DNA from: Chitinophaga sp. MM2321
GTDB taxonomy: Bacteria; Bacteroidota; Bacteroidia; Chitinophagales; Chitinophagaceae
NCBI RefSeq assembly: GCF_964033635.1
Contig: NZ_OZ035533.1
Location: 3,720,001 to 3,784,000, forward strand
Direction: 5' to 3'
DNA length: 64,000 nucleotides
This document shows positions 8,582-17,770 of this stretch, one piece after another. Position numbers and translations under genes: made by a program. A model generated the notes under the pieces. That model did not search any database. It was not told the origin of the DNA and saw nothing but the letters and a program-made list of their open reading frames with translations. How positions within the stretch are numbered: the first letter of the stretch is position 1; each line of letters begins with the position of its first letter.

Positions 8582-8977
8582 TTATTCGAGTCTTTTTACT
8601 AACCCTGTCTGCACCGCTTCCCATGCTTCTGCCTGACCGGCATCCACCCAGTAGTTCTTCATCTCCGAACCGGCAATAATCTTGTTTACGGCAGCAATAG
8701 CCTGGTTTCTCAATGCACGTGTACCTATCAGGTTCAGTACATCCAGTTGGTCCAGCGGATCTTCCGGAAAGTCTTCGCTTGCGCGGCCTACGAGTGCTGC
8801 TACCAGTTCAGCAGCGGCCAGCGCCTCTTCACAATCCGGTGTTTCCAGCGTTTCAGTATTATTAACGATACGAGCCAGCGTATCCGTTACCAAACCACCA
8901 TCCTTATTTTCAATCAGATCAAAAATCCAGTCCTGCGATCCATCATTTTCAAAATTCCTGGTGCCCCATGCGCCCAT
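8582..8977 (-). CDS. DUF4259 domain protein
   Basis: A 131-residue acidic, soluble protein with no signal peptide. The N-terminal MGAWGTRNFENDGSQDW is the hallmark of DUF4259 (a conserved 'GAWG...NDxAxDW' start). The rest is helical: EEALAAAELVAALVGR, then a proline/aspartate stretch and a C-terminal helix. The family has no established function. It stands alone between an inverted repeat and smc, transcribed in the same direction as smc but separated by 77 bases. Confidence 0.9.
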   Translation of the reverse strand: MGAWGTRNFENDGSQDWIFDLIENKDGGLVTDTLARIVNNTETLETPDCEEALAAAELVAALVGRASEDFPEDPLDQLDVLNLIGTRALRNQAIAAVNKIIAGSEMKNYWVDAGQAEAWEAVQTGLVKRLE

Positions 8978-9054
8978 AGTGTTTACAGTTTTTTATTTTT
9001 TTAGAATAAAGAATAAAATTAAGTGACTCTTCTTACAACAACAAAAAACTGTCA

Positions 9055-12000
9055 TCAGTTTAAACTTCTGAAATCTACCGGCACCAGTTTACTCACCCCC
9101 GGCTCCTGCATGGTAACGCCGTAAATCACGTCCACAGCGGCCATTGTTTGTTTGTTGTGGGTAACAATAATAAACTGTGAATTATCAGAAAATTTTCTGA
9201 TCATATTGGTAAACTTGCCAACATTCGCATCATCCAGTGGGGCATCTACCTCATCCAGGATACAGAACGGAGCGGGTTTAATCAGGTAAATGGCAAACAG
9301 CAGCGCCGTTGCTGTAAGTGTTTTTTCGCCGCCGGACAGCTGTGTAATGGCGGCCGGCCGTTTACCTTTCGGCTTGGCGATAATTTCGATACCGGTATCG
9401 GCCAGGTTTTCAGGGTCGCTCAGGATCATATCACACTGATCTTCTTCTGTAAACAGGGCTTTGAATACCCGGATGAAATTCTCTTTCACCATATTAAAAG
9501 TATCCAGGAACTTCTGGTTGGCCGTTGTTTCTACTTCCTGTATGGTAGCCAGGAGAGAGTCTTTTGCGGTAACAAGATCTGTTTTTTGTTCCAGGATAAA
9601 CTCATATCTCTTTTTCATTTCCTGGTAAGCCTCGATGGCGGTGGGATTGATTTCTCCCATGTTTTCCAGGCGTTTCTTGAGCCTTTCCGCGCTGCCCTGC
9701 AATTCGTCTACCGGCAGTTCGGAGCTGCGTTGCTCGTCGATGATTTCGTCCAGGTTTACTTTGAACTCTACGCTCAGCCTTTCTTTCATGGAAGCCAGTT
9801 GCAGTCTCAGTTCATTGACTTTATCCTTCACGGTGTTCAGTTGCTGATCCAGCTGCTCTCTTGCCCGTTGCTTGGCTCTCAGCGTGGTTTCCAGCTCCTG
9901 CAGATGGTTACGGAAATTATAGTACTCCTGGTCTTTTTCGTTCAGTGCTTTTTCTTCTTCCTCCCGCTGGCGGAAAAGCTCTACCAGTCCTTCTTCTGCC
10001 AACGCCAACTTGTCGGCTGCGGCAGAAATATTGGCGACAGCATCTTCCAGCTGTGTTTTGTTACTGGTGATCTGTACATGGAGATCGGACAACTGTTTAC
10101 GTTTAAATTCCAGCTCCTGCTTCAATGCCTGTACCTTGCTCTGCTGGCGGGTATGTTGCAGGTTCTGGTTATTAAACTGTACGTTGGCCATGTTAAAATG
10201 CTGCTCTGCTTCCTGTGCAGTTCTGTCGGCTTCCGTGATGCTGTCCTGCAACTCCCCTACGCGGTCATTCAGGTTTTCGAGCTCATCTCTTACCCCTGAA
10301 ATGCTTTCCTGGTTGGTTTCCAGCGATTGCTGCATTTCTTCCAGGCGTTTGTCGCCGGTTTCAATGAGGTGGTGGAAGTTCTCGATCCTGTTTTGCAGGC
10401 CAAACAACTGGTTATTCAGTTGGTTGATCTTTTCGCGGGCGGTGTTGATATTATTTTCATTGAGCTGACTGTTGTAGCCCAGTACTTCGTTGTGTTTGTC
10501 CTGGATCTGTATGCGCAGTTTACCTACAATAGCGTCCAGGTCTTTGATTTCGGCTTCCAGCTTTTCCAGGTTCTTGGCCCGGCCCAGCTTTTTCCCTTCA
10601 AAAAGTCCGACGGAACCACCGGTGATATTGTATTTCCCGCGATGCATGCGGCCGGCTTTTTCCACGAGATAGATCTCTTCATCCGCTACCTGGCTGAATT
10701 CCAGGCGGGTGATATCGTCTCCGATAAACACTTTCCCCAGCAGGTGATCGCCCAGCCCTTTGTATTTCTCTTCTATTTCCACTACATCCAGTGCGGGAAT
10801 AGTGCCTGCGGGCGCCAGCAGCCTGTTGGTATGCGGACGGAACTGATCCAGGATAAAGAAATTGGCTTTCCCTTTTTTGTTGCTGTCCAGCAACTGGATG
10901 GCCTGTACCGCCTCTGCTACATTGTTGACCACGTAGTAGTTGAGATAAGGTTCCAGCAGGTTTTCCACGCAGGTGCGATATTCTTCTTTACAGAAAAATA
11001 TATCACTCAGAATGGGGGCGTTATTATTCCAGTCGGGATTCTTTTTCAGAAATTTGATGCTTTCCGGATAGCCTTCAAGACTGTCTACCAGCGATTTCAG
11101 CAGGTCGAACTCATTCTTTTTGGAATCCAGTTTACGGTTTTCATCCACCAACTTGTCACGCAAACCTTCGATATCGGATTGTGTAGCAAGGATCTTACTT
11201 TTCGTTTCTTCCTGGAAGCGCACCATTTCGTCCAGCTCTTTTTTGCTGGTTTCCAGGGTTATCTGTAACGCATCCTTTTCTATTTGCAGTTGTGCGATCT
11301 GCTGTTGCCGGTTTGTTTTTTCTTCCTGGAGTTGCTGCATACTGCGTTGCAGGTTCTGTACGGAAGTATCGGCAACGGCTACTTTCTTTTCTGCTTCAAA
11401 CTGTTGGCGCTGCCAGCGTTGCTGGTCGTTACGCAAAGTTTCGAGCGCCAGTTTCCTTTGCTGGAAGCGTTCCTTCTTCTCTTCCACCATGTCGCGAAGC
11501 GTTTCCACTTCATCTTCCATGGATTCGAAGATCTCTCCTTCTTCCACTACCTGTTTTTCGGAAAAGGCGATGGAAGCGGTGAGGCCTTGCAGTTGTCCTT
11601 CTGCACCGGCGAGGAAATCGTTGATATTTTTTTCACGCTCCCGCAGATAAGTGAGCTGTTGGGTAGCGAGATTTTTGTCATTTTCTTTGGTACGGATGGT
11701 CGATACCAGCTCATTGAACGATTTCTGCAAGGTTTGCAGTTCCCGTTCTTTGGCTACGAAATGCAGTTTATCTTCTTCAACCGCTGCTTCTGCCGTTAAT
11801 ATTTCTGTTTCCAGCTGGAGTTTGCGGTCGCTTTCTTCCTGTTGTTTGTCTGACAGCTCTTTGAAGGTGACATTAAACCCTTCCAGGGCGGCTTTGGCCA
11901 GTTCTATACTGATTTCGCGGTATTCCTTTTTCACCTCGTAGAAGCGTTCTGCTTTACGGGCCTGGCTTTCCAGCGTTTTGAGGTTGTTATTAATTTCAAA

Positions 12001-12585
12001 CAACAGGTCCTCTATACGGTTCAGGTCGCCTTCAGTGGCGTCCAGTTTGGATTTAGCTTCTTTTTTACGGGTTTTATAGATGGAAATACCGGCGGCCTGT
12101 TCCAGCATGCGCCGGCGGCTGTTTTCCTTATCTTTGATGATATCATCCACCATGCCCAGTTCTATGATGGCATAGGAGTCTGTACTCACCCCGGTGTCCA
12201 TGAACAGGTTATGAATATCTTTCAAGCGACAGGCCACATCATTGAGCCGGTATTCGCTATCGCCGTTTTTATAAAATTTACGTGTAATGGTAACCGTGGT
12301 AAATTCGGTAGGTAGTACATTCCTGGTGTTCTCAAAAGTGAGGCTAACTTCGGCCATACCGCTTGCAGAGCGGGTTTTGGAGCCGTTAAACACCAGACCA
12401 GACTGATTATCAGAACGCAGGTTACTGATCTTATGCTCCCCGATTACCCAGCGGATGGAGTCGATGATATTGCTTTTGCCGCAACCGTTTGGCCCAATCA
12501 CACCCGTGATCCCTTCGTCAAAGTTCAAAACGGTTTTATCAGCAAAACTTTTAAAGCCTTTAATTTCTAGTGTTTTTAAGCGCAC
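9055..12585 (-). CDS. smc: Chromosome segregation protein SMC
   Basis: SMC is the ATPase core of the bacterial condensin, organising and segregating the chromosome with ScpA/ScpB (not in this window). The 1176-residue protein has the full order: N-terminal ATPase head with Walker A GPNGCGKSN (31-39), coiled coil from about 170 to 500, hinge about 510-660, second coiled coil, and C-terminal head with signature LSGGEKTLTATAL and Walker B PFCILDEVDAPLDDANV near 1080-1120. The start is GTG at 12585 (reads MRLKTLEIKGFKSFAD), exactly where homologues begin. Long antisense open frames here are by-products of the coiled-coil codon pattern. Confidence 0.98.
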   Translation of the reverse strand: MRLKTLEIKGFKSFADKTVLNFDEGITGVIGPNGCGKSNIIDSIRWVIGEHKISNLRSDNQSGLVFNGSKTRSASGMAEVSLTFENTRNVLPTEFTTVTITRKFYKNGDSEYRLNDVACRLKDIHNLFMDTGVSTDSYAIIELGMVDDIIKDKENSRRRMLEQAAGISIYKTRKKEAKSKLDATEGDLNRIEDLLFEINNNLKTLESQARKAERFYEVKKEYREISIELAKAALEGFNVTFKELSDKQQEESDRKLQLETEILTAEAAVEEDKLHFVAKERELQTLQKSFNELVSTIRTKENDKNLATQQLTYLREREKNINDFLAGAEGQLQGLTASIAFSEKQVVEEGEIFESMEDEVETLRDMVEEKKERFQQRKLALETLRNDQQRWQRQQFEAEKKVAVADTSVQNLQRSMQQLQEEKTNRQQQIAQLQIEKDALQITLETSKKELDEMVRFQEETKSKILATQSDIEGLRDKLVDENRKLDSKKNEFDLLKSLVDSLEGYPESIKFLKKNPDWNNNAPILSDIFFCKEEYRTCVENLLEPYLNYYVVNNVAEAVQAIQLLDSNKKGKANFFILDQFRPHTNRLLAPAGTIPALDVVEIEEKYKGLGDHLLGKVFIGDDITRLEFSQVADEEIYLVEKAGRMHRGKYNITGGSVGLFEGKKLGRAKNLEKLEAEIKDLDAIVGKLRIQIQDKHNEVLGYNSQLNENNINTAREKINQLNNQLFGLQNRIENFHHLIETGDKRLEEMQQSLETNQESISGVRDELENLNDRVGELQDSITEADRTAQEAEQHFNMANVQFNNQNLQHTRQQSKVQALKQELEFKRKQLSDLHVQITSNKTQLEDAVANISAAADKLALAEEGLVELFRQREEEEKALNEKDQEYYNFRNHLQELETTLRAKQRAREQLDQQLNTVKDKVNELRLQLASMKERLSVEFKVNLDEIIDEQRSSELPVDELQGSAERLKKRLENMGEINPTAIEAYQEMKKRYEFILEQKTDLVTAKDSLLATIQEVETTANQKFLDTFNMVKENFIRVFKALFTEEDQCDMILSDPENLADTGIEIIAKPKGKRPAAITQLSGGEKTLTATALLFAIYLIKPAPFCILDEVDAPLDDANVGKFTNMIRKFSDNSQFIIVTHNKQTMAAVDVIYGVTMQEPGVSKLVPVDFRSLN

Positions 12586-12614
12586 GACTTTACTCCGAGG
12601 TTTTTTTAAGGCGT

Positions 12615-12622
12615 CAAAGATA
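12615..12622 (-). promoter_or_regulatory. Candidate -7 box of smc
   Basis: Minus strand reads TATCTTTG, an exact TAnnTTTG match, 30 bases before the smc GTG. That predicts a leader of roughly 25 bases. Confidence 0.5.
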
Positions 12623-12676
12623 TAATTTTACCTGAATGAAAAAGTAATTTAAGTGAGAACCCATAATATCCGCTAA

Positions 12677-12704
12677 TTATTTATACACACTTCTGTATAA
12701 ATAA
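12677..12704. repeat. Perfect 11-bp inverted repeat, operator-like
   Basis: TTATTTATACA (12677-12687), spacer CACTTC, TGTATAAATAA (12694-12704). Its size and symmetry fit a binding site for a dimeric regulator in the shared divergent promoter region; a hairpin role is possible but there is no T tract. Confidence 0.4.
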
Positions 12705-12990
12705 ATATCTACCCATCATTCCCGAAAATTATAAAGGCCTGGTTATAAATATAGTAAAAAGCGTAATTATAATTTAATTCCCTGTGAGAAATTATAAAAA
12801 AGCCGGGTAGTATAATTTTAATTTTGTGAGATAATTTCCGCTTATCCACACCGCCCTCCTGTAGCAGTACCAAGGCTTAGATTGCGGGGGTAACCCGGGA
12901 TCTCCTATGTAGCTCAACGCGAGCGTTTTATGCCAACAAAACAACATGGGTGCTGCCGGCATTCCGCCTCAAAATAATCAGATCAACTTC

Positions 12991-15390
12991 ATGATGCTAA
13001 AAGGCACGTTCTTTCTGCTTTTATATCTCTGTACGGTTACGGCCCGGGCGCAGCAACAAACGGTGATTTCCGGGCAGGTGGCAGATAGCATCACCCGTAA
13101 ACCGGTAGAATATGCAACGGTTGTGCTGATGCAACCGGATAAAAAAACAGTGGCACATGTACTGGCAGACGACCGCGGCGGATTCAGCTTCTCCGGCGTT
13201 GCCTATGGCGCCTACCAGGTAGGTATCACCATGCTGGGCTATGCGCCCCGGGTAATTGACACCTTTCATATCGACTCCTTTCATACCACGCACCGGCTGG
13301 GCGTGCGGTACCTGTCTAAAGCCAGTCAGCAGCTAAGTGGCATCACGGTTACCGGTCAAAGACCCATGATTGAGATGAAGGATGATAAACTCATCTATAA
13401 CGTAGAAAATGATATAGATAAAGACAATACCACTGCGTCGGAAATATTGCGCAAAGTACCCATGATAACCGTAGACGCCGACGGCACCATCAAATTAAAA
13501 GGACAAACCAATTATAAAGTGCTGCTCAACGGCAGATCTACCTCCATGATTGCCAGCAACCCCAAAGAGGCGCTGAAAGCATTTCCCGCCAGCATCATCC
13601 GGCATATTGAGATCATCACAGAACCATCTGCAAAATACGATGCAGAAGGCATAGGCGGTATCATCAACATCGTCACGCAAAAACATATCGTGGGGTATAA
13701 CGGCAGCATCTATACGAATTATAACACGCTGGGGCCCGCCTCCGCCGGCGCCTCCCTCAGCGCCCGGCTCAACAAAGTAGGCGTATCCGGCTACATAGGC
13801 GGTAGCAACTACCATAACCGTAGCAGCAACGCCTCCCGCCGGGAGAGCTTTCTGCCCGGCAACAAAAATGTACTGGAACAAACAACGGAAAGCAGGAGCA
13901 ACGGCCGTAGTGGCTACGGAAACCTGGAATTCAGCTACGACATAGACAGTACCAATAGTCTTACCCTGTATGGCAGTATCAATAAAAGCCATGGCAGTGG
14001 CGCCTCTCCGCAATATAACCAGCTATATGACAGCACCGGTACCCTTTCACAAACAGGTCACTTTTCCAGCAACACCAACAATGAAGGCAACGGCTTCAGC
14101 ATAGGACTGGACTATCAGAAAAAATTCAGGAAACCGGATCATGACCTGTCATTCATCATCAATTCCAGCAACAGCAGTAATAATGGGCTGACAGATAATG
14201 CACAACAAAACATACCGGGCACCGACAGCTTTTACCGCAACAGCAACTACAACAAAAACCGCGAATCCACGATACAACTGGATTATAACCTTCCCCTACC
14301 CGGGGGACAAAAGCTGGAAGCCGGCGCCAAAGCCGTTTTCAGACAAATAGAAAGCAGCTATGCGCAGTTGATCCGTAATAGCGATGGCACAATGATCGTG
14401 AACCCTTCCAGGTCCAACGTATTTAATTACACACAAAACGTCCTGGCATTTTATACCACTTACCGTTTTCAACTGGGCAAAAAAACAAGCATGCGGCTCG
14501 GCGCCAGGCTGGAGCAAACCTATTCATCCGGGGCATTCATCTCTGATCATACCAGTATCGGCACTACTTATCTGAACCTGATCCCTACCCTGAACATCAC
14601 ACGGCAGTTCAAGGCACTCAACTCTATCGTATTTTCGTATAGCCGTCGGCTGCAACGGCCATGGGTATACAATCTCAACCCCTATGTAAATGATAATGAC
14701 CCGAATAATATTTACTTTGGCAACCCTGCGCTGAAACCTTCCTTCACCAACAGTTTCGGACTATACTACAATTGTATGCTGCACAAAACAAGTCTGAATA
14801 TCGGAACAGACTTCTCTTACAGCAACAACACGATCCAGTCCGTAATCAGTATCGACAGCCTGAAAGCTATCACCAGCACCACTTACGACAATATCGGCCA
14901 TCTTGTAAACGGTGGTATTAACGTGAGTATGCGTAGTCCGCTGACAGATAAATGGAATATCAATACCAACCTGCGGGCAAATTATTACAGTATTTCCAGC
15001 GATGGCAGTAAGGGTTTGCATAACAGCGGCGCGGGCCTTAACGGTTATTTCAGCACAGACTATACTGTGGGCAAGGGTTTCCGGGCAGACGCCTTCTGTT
15101 ACTTTAATACCAGCACACCTTCCCTGCAAGGCAGCAGTTCCAGCAATATCGGATACGGTTTTACCGTGCGCAAGGAGCTCCTGCATAAAAAGGCATCGCT
15201 GAGCATCAGTGCAGACCAGCCTTTCCGGCAGCAGCGCGCCGTTACCAGTGAAACCAGGGATGCTTCCTTTTACCGCACCGTAACCAGTTATTCACCTGCA
15301 AATGCCTACAGCATCTCTTTCAGCTGGCGCTTCGGAAAACTTACCAGTAACGCAACGCGCAAAAAAGCCATAGACAATTCAGATCATTAG
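12991..15390 (+). CDS. Outer membrane beta-barrel protein (TonB-dependent receptor-like, carboxypeptidase-regulatory N-domain)
   Basis: A protein of about 800 residues. It starts with a signal peptide (MMLKGTFFLLLYLCTVTARAQ). Next is a carboxypeptidase-regulatory-like domain (ISGQVADSITRKPVEYATVVL to about residue 110), then a plug-like domain with VLLNGRSTSM and IEIITEPSAKYDAEGIGGIINIVT, then a C-terminal beta-barrel of alternating polar/aromatic strands ending SISFSWRFGK. This order is the 'outer membrane beta-barrel family' group of Bacteroidota, related to TonB-dependent receptors but with unknown ligand. No SusD-like partner follows, so it is not a classical SusCD pair. The start is set at ATG 12991 (ATG 12994 equally possible); the upstream ATG 12946 would put 15 non-signal residues in front. 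Confidence 0.9.
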   Translation: MMLKGTFFLLLYLCTVTARAQQQTVISGQVADSITRKPVEYATVVLMQPDKKTVAHVLADDRGGFSFSGVAYGAYQVGITMLGYAPRVIDTFHIDSFHTTHRLGVRYLSKASQQLSGITVTGQRPMIEMKDDKLIYNVENDIDKDNTTASEILRKVPMITVDADGTIKLKGQTNYKVLLNGRSTSMIASNPKEALKAFPASIIRHIEIITEPSAKYDAEGIGGIINIVTQKHIVGYNGSIYTNYNTLGPASAGASLSARLNKVGVSGYIGGSNYHNRSSNASRRESFLPGNKNVLEQTTESRSNGRSGYGNLEFSYDIDSTNSLTLYGSINKSHGSGASPQYNQLYDSTGTLSQTGHFSSNTNNEGNGFSIGLDYQKKFRKPDHDLSFIINSSNSSNNGLTDNAQQNIPGTDSFYRNSNYNKNRESTIQLDYNLPLPGGQKLEAGAKAVFRQIESSYAQLIRNSDGTMIVNPSRSNVFNYTQNVLAFYTTYRFQLGKKTSMRLGARLEQTYSSGAFISDHTSIGTTYLNLIPTLNITRQFKALNSIVFSYSRRLQRPWVYNLNPYVNDNDPNNIYFGNPALKPSFTNSFGLYYNCMLHKTSLNIGTDFSYSNNTIQSVISIDSLKAITSTTYDNIGHLVNGGINVSMRSPLTDKWNINTNLRANYYSISSDGSKGLHNSGAGLNGYFSTDYTVGKGFRADAFCYFNTSTPSLQGSSSSNIGYGFTVRKELLHKKASLSISADQPFRQQRAVTSETRDASFYRTVTSYSPANAYSISFSWRFGKLTSNATRKKAIDNSDH

Positions 15391-15418
15391 CAGAAAATAT
15401 TTTCCGGTATGGAAGGCG

Positions 15419-15458
15419 CACCCATCCTATTTAATCCTATAATCTTATAATCCTGGTC
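15419..15458 (-). repeat. Solo copy of family I repeat arm
   Basis: On the minus strand this reads GACCAGGATT, then a degenerate GATTATAGGATT core, ending AGGATGGGTG. It aligns over its 40 bases with the left arm at 8387-8425, with about six differences and one insertion. Unlike the other copies it lies between two co-directional genes and has no partner arm. Confidence 0.65.
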
Positions 15459-15479
15459 TGAAAGCTTGCAGCGAAATGC

Positions 15480-15487
15480 TAACTTTG
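15480..15487 (+). promoter_or_regulatory. Candidate -7 box for the FUSC-type gene
   Basis: TAACTTTG, exact TAnnTTTG match. If used, transcription starts near 15492-15495, which rules out the in-frame TTG 15466 and GTG 15487 as starts. Confidence 0.4.
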
Positions 15488-15510
15488 TGCTTCCAAAACC
15501 CAATAACGTT

Positions 15511-17736
15511 TTGCGTATAGAACAGCGGATCAACGACATTAAAAGTTTCCTTTACAGTTATCATTTCAGCAACGGTTTACGTACTACCATCAGCGTGGTA
15601 GTGCCTTCGCTGATCTTTGCCTGGTTTGGGCAACTGGGCCTGGGTATAGCCATGTCCATGGGTGCGCTGTGTACGGCACTCAGCGATGTACCGGGTACGA
15701 TCATCCATAAAAGGAACGGGCTTATTATCAGCTCCATCCTGATCTTGTTTACCGCGCTGGGCACAGGTTTTCTGATGCAATACCATCTCCCTATGGCCCT
15801 GTGGATACTGGGTTGTTGTTTCGTATTTGCGATGTTACTGGTATATGGAAACCGGGGCGGCAACATTGGAACGGCCTGTCTCCTGATCCTGGTGTCTATC
15901 CTGGGAGAGGGCCATCTCACACCGCAACAAACACTGCTGCATTCCTCCATGGTATTGCTTGGCAGCATCTGGTACGCTATGCTGGCCCTTTTACTATGGC
16001 AGATCCGGCCTTACCTCAATGTGCAACAGGCGCTGGGCGACTGTATCATTCAAACAGCCCGCTATCTGGAGCTACGGGCGAATTTTTACACACCCGGTGT
16101 AGATATAAATGAACAGTACAAAGCAGTGCTGGAACAACAGGTGATTGTAAATGAAAAACAGGAAAACGTACGGGAGCTGTTGCTGAAAAGACGTTCTGCG
16201 CAACAAGGTACTACCAGCATCAACAAAAGCATGGTGCTTATCTTCCTGGATATCGTAGATCTGCAGGAACAGATCATGGCAACTCAAACAGATTATTATT
16301 CCCTGCAACAGCATTTTAAAGATGATGGTATTCTCGAAAAATTCCATGCGCTGATCATTGAATTCACCGAAGAGCTGAAAACGATCGGGCTGGCAGTAGC
16401 GGCAGGTCAGCGGTCATTGCCCAAGGCCAACCTGAAACTGGGCATGGAAAAGATAAAGCAGGCGATTGCAGATATTACGTTACAATTCCCTACCCTCCGG
16501 GAAAGAACACGCACCATGCCGCTCACTAATATCTTACAGAACCTCCAGGATATGGCGCAGCGGATCTACAACCTGCACCGGCTTACCCGGCTGGAACGGC
16601 TGAAAGATGAAACCATAGATCCCAAGCTGGAACTATCAAAATTTACAACCCGTCAGAAATATGACCTGGAAACTTTCCGGGATAACCTTACTTTCAAATC
16701 ACATATTTTCCGGCATGCTATCCGTGTGAGCCTGGCTACCGTAACGGGTTACGTATTGGGACTGGCCCTGAACCTGGACCGCGTATACTGGATTCTCCTC
16801 ACCATTATCGTGATCCTGAAACCAGGCTTCGGCCTCACCAGGTCGCGCAGCATACAGCGTTTGATAGGCACCGTTACCGGCGCCCTCTTCGCTGCGGGGC
16901 TTTTATACCTTACACACAACGATACTATCATTTTCATCACGATGCTGATATGTATCCTGGGTGCCTATAGTTTTATGAGCTTCCGGTATACGCTGAGCGT
17001 ATTTTTTGTTACGCCGTTTATCATCTTCCTGCTACATTTCCTGCATCCTGCCGATCTGTATAATGCTACGCAAAGGGTACTGGATACTTTCATCGGCGGG
17101 GGCCTGGCATTCTTTGCCAACATCCTGCTATGGCCTACCTGGGAACATAACTTCCTCCCGGATTACATGAAAAAGATGATAGATGCCAACCGGAAATACT
17201 TTGAGCTGATCATGCGTATCTATGCAAAGGAAACTGTGACAGTTACCGATTTTAAACTGGCACGTAAAGACACTTATGTAGCTACTGCCAATATGATGGC
17301 GGCTTTCCAGCGCATGCTGTCGGAACCTAAAAGCAAACAGAAAAACGCCTCAGGGGTGTATCACTTCGTGGTACTGAATCATACCCTCACCTCGCATATT
17401 GCTGCCCTGGCGGCTTATAGCATGCATCACGGTGTACAGTTCCCCAAACCGGAATACCAGGAGATCAGCAGTTACCTGCTGCACTACATTGATCAGCTGT
17501 CACTGATGGTTGATCCTGCTACCAAAGACCAGGCAAAACCGGAAGCACCAGTACGCGCTTTCGAAAACCTGGACGAATATCTCAACAACCTTGTACATCT
17601 AAGACAACAGGAAATCAATGAAGGTAAAGGTGCTACGCCTACACGTGACGAAATGCTGGAAACAAAACAGGTGCATGATCAGTTGCAGGCTATTTTGTCG
17701 CTGGTGAAAGACATGGGGAAAGCACTGAGTGCATAG
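15511..17736 (+). CDS. FUSC family inner membrane protein (YccS/YhfK-like)
   Basis: Fusaric-acid-resistance-type membrane protein of about 740 residues with the usual two-fold layout: an N-terminal block of about six membrane helices (RTTISVVVPSLIFAWFG to ALLLWQIRP), a soluble helical part with many charged residues (about 170-390), a second membrane block (VSLATVTGYVLGLAL, ILLTIIVILKPGFGLTRSRSIQR, GTVTGALFAAGLLYL) and a cytoplasmic tail. The KPGFGLTRSRSIQRLIGT signature is typical of FUSC. Family members are linked to aromatic acid or drug efflux; the substrate is unknown. No ATG is near the homologous start; TTG 15511 (reads MRIEQRINDIKSF) is preferred, GTG 15487 and TTG 15466 are alternatives. 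Confidence 0.87.
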   Translation: MRIEQRINDIKSFLYSYHFSNGLRTTISVVVPSLIFAWFGQLGLGIAMSMGALCTALSDVPGTIIHKRNGLIISSILILFTALGTGFLMQYHLPMALWILGCCFVFAMLLVYGNRGGNIGTACLLILVSILGEGHLTPQQTLLHSSMVLLGSIWYAMLALLLWQIRPYLNVQQALGDCIIQTARYLELRANFYTPGVDINEQYKAVLEQQVIVNEKQENVRELLLKRRSAQQGTTSINKSMVLIFLDIVDLQEQIMATQTDYYSLQQHFKDDGILEKFHALIIEFTEELKTIGLAVAAGQRSLPKANLKLGMEKIKQAIADITLQFPTLRERTRTMPLTNILQNLQDMAQRIYNLHRLTRLERLKDETIDPKLELSKFTTRQKYDLETFRDNLTFKSHIFRHAIRVSLATVTGYVLGLALNLDRVYWILLTIIVILKPGFGLTRSRSIQRLIGTVTGALFAAGLLYLTHNDTIIFITMLICILGAYSFMSFRYTLSVFFVTPFIIFLLHFLHPADLYNATQRVLDTFIGGGLAFFANILLWPTWEHNFLPDYMKKMIDANRKYFELIMRIYAKETVTVTDFKLARKDTYVATANMMAAFQRMLSEPKSKQKNASGVYHFVVLNHTLTSHIAALAAYSMHHGVQFPKPEYQEISSYLLHYIDQLSLMVDPATKDQAKPEAPVRAFENLDEYLNNLVHLRQQEINEGKGATPTRDEMLETKQVHDQLQAILSLVKDMGKALSA

Positions 17737-17758
17737 ACGGATTTATCTATGCACTCAG
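17725..17758. terminator. Hairpin between convergent FUSC-type gene and bshC
   Basis: Perfect 13-bp stem CTGAGTGCATAGA (17725-17737) with TCTATGCACTCAG (17746-17758), loop CGGATTTA. The stem includes the stop codon of the plus-strand gene (17734-17736). No T tract follows on either strand, so it may act as a 3' end stabiliser or factor-dependent site. Confidence 0.5.
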
Positions 17759-17770
17759 CGAATTATAAGA

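Larger units (their letters stand above)
12586..12990. other. Intergenic region between divergent smc and barrel-protein genes
   Basis: About 400 bases without a convincing gene. The smc-side 250 bases are very A/T rich, with many AATTATAA-like words; a near repeat GTGAGAAATTATAA / GTGAGATAATTT occurs at about 12783 and 12827. It contains the inverted repeat at 12677-12704. The last 100 bases are less A/T rich. The frame of the barrel gene is open from 12946 but looks non-coding there. Confidence 0.6.

Noticed and set aside
10327..11268. 313-residue plus-strand open frame inside smc, with others nearby
   Set aside because: Antisense to the SMC hinge and coiled coil; rich in Phe/Gln, which mirrors Glu/Lys/Leu codons of the coiled coil. 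No start signal or family resemblance.
12840..12945. Possible structured RNA or tRNA upstream of the barrel-protein gene
   Set aside because: No cloverleaf, no T-loop sequence and no conserved stems could be drawn; only the general GC rise is seen.
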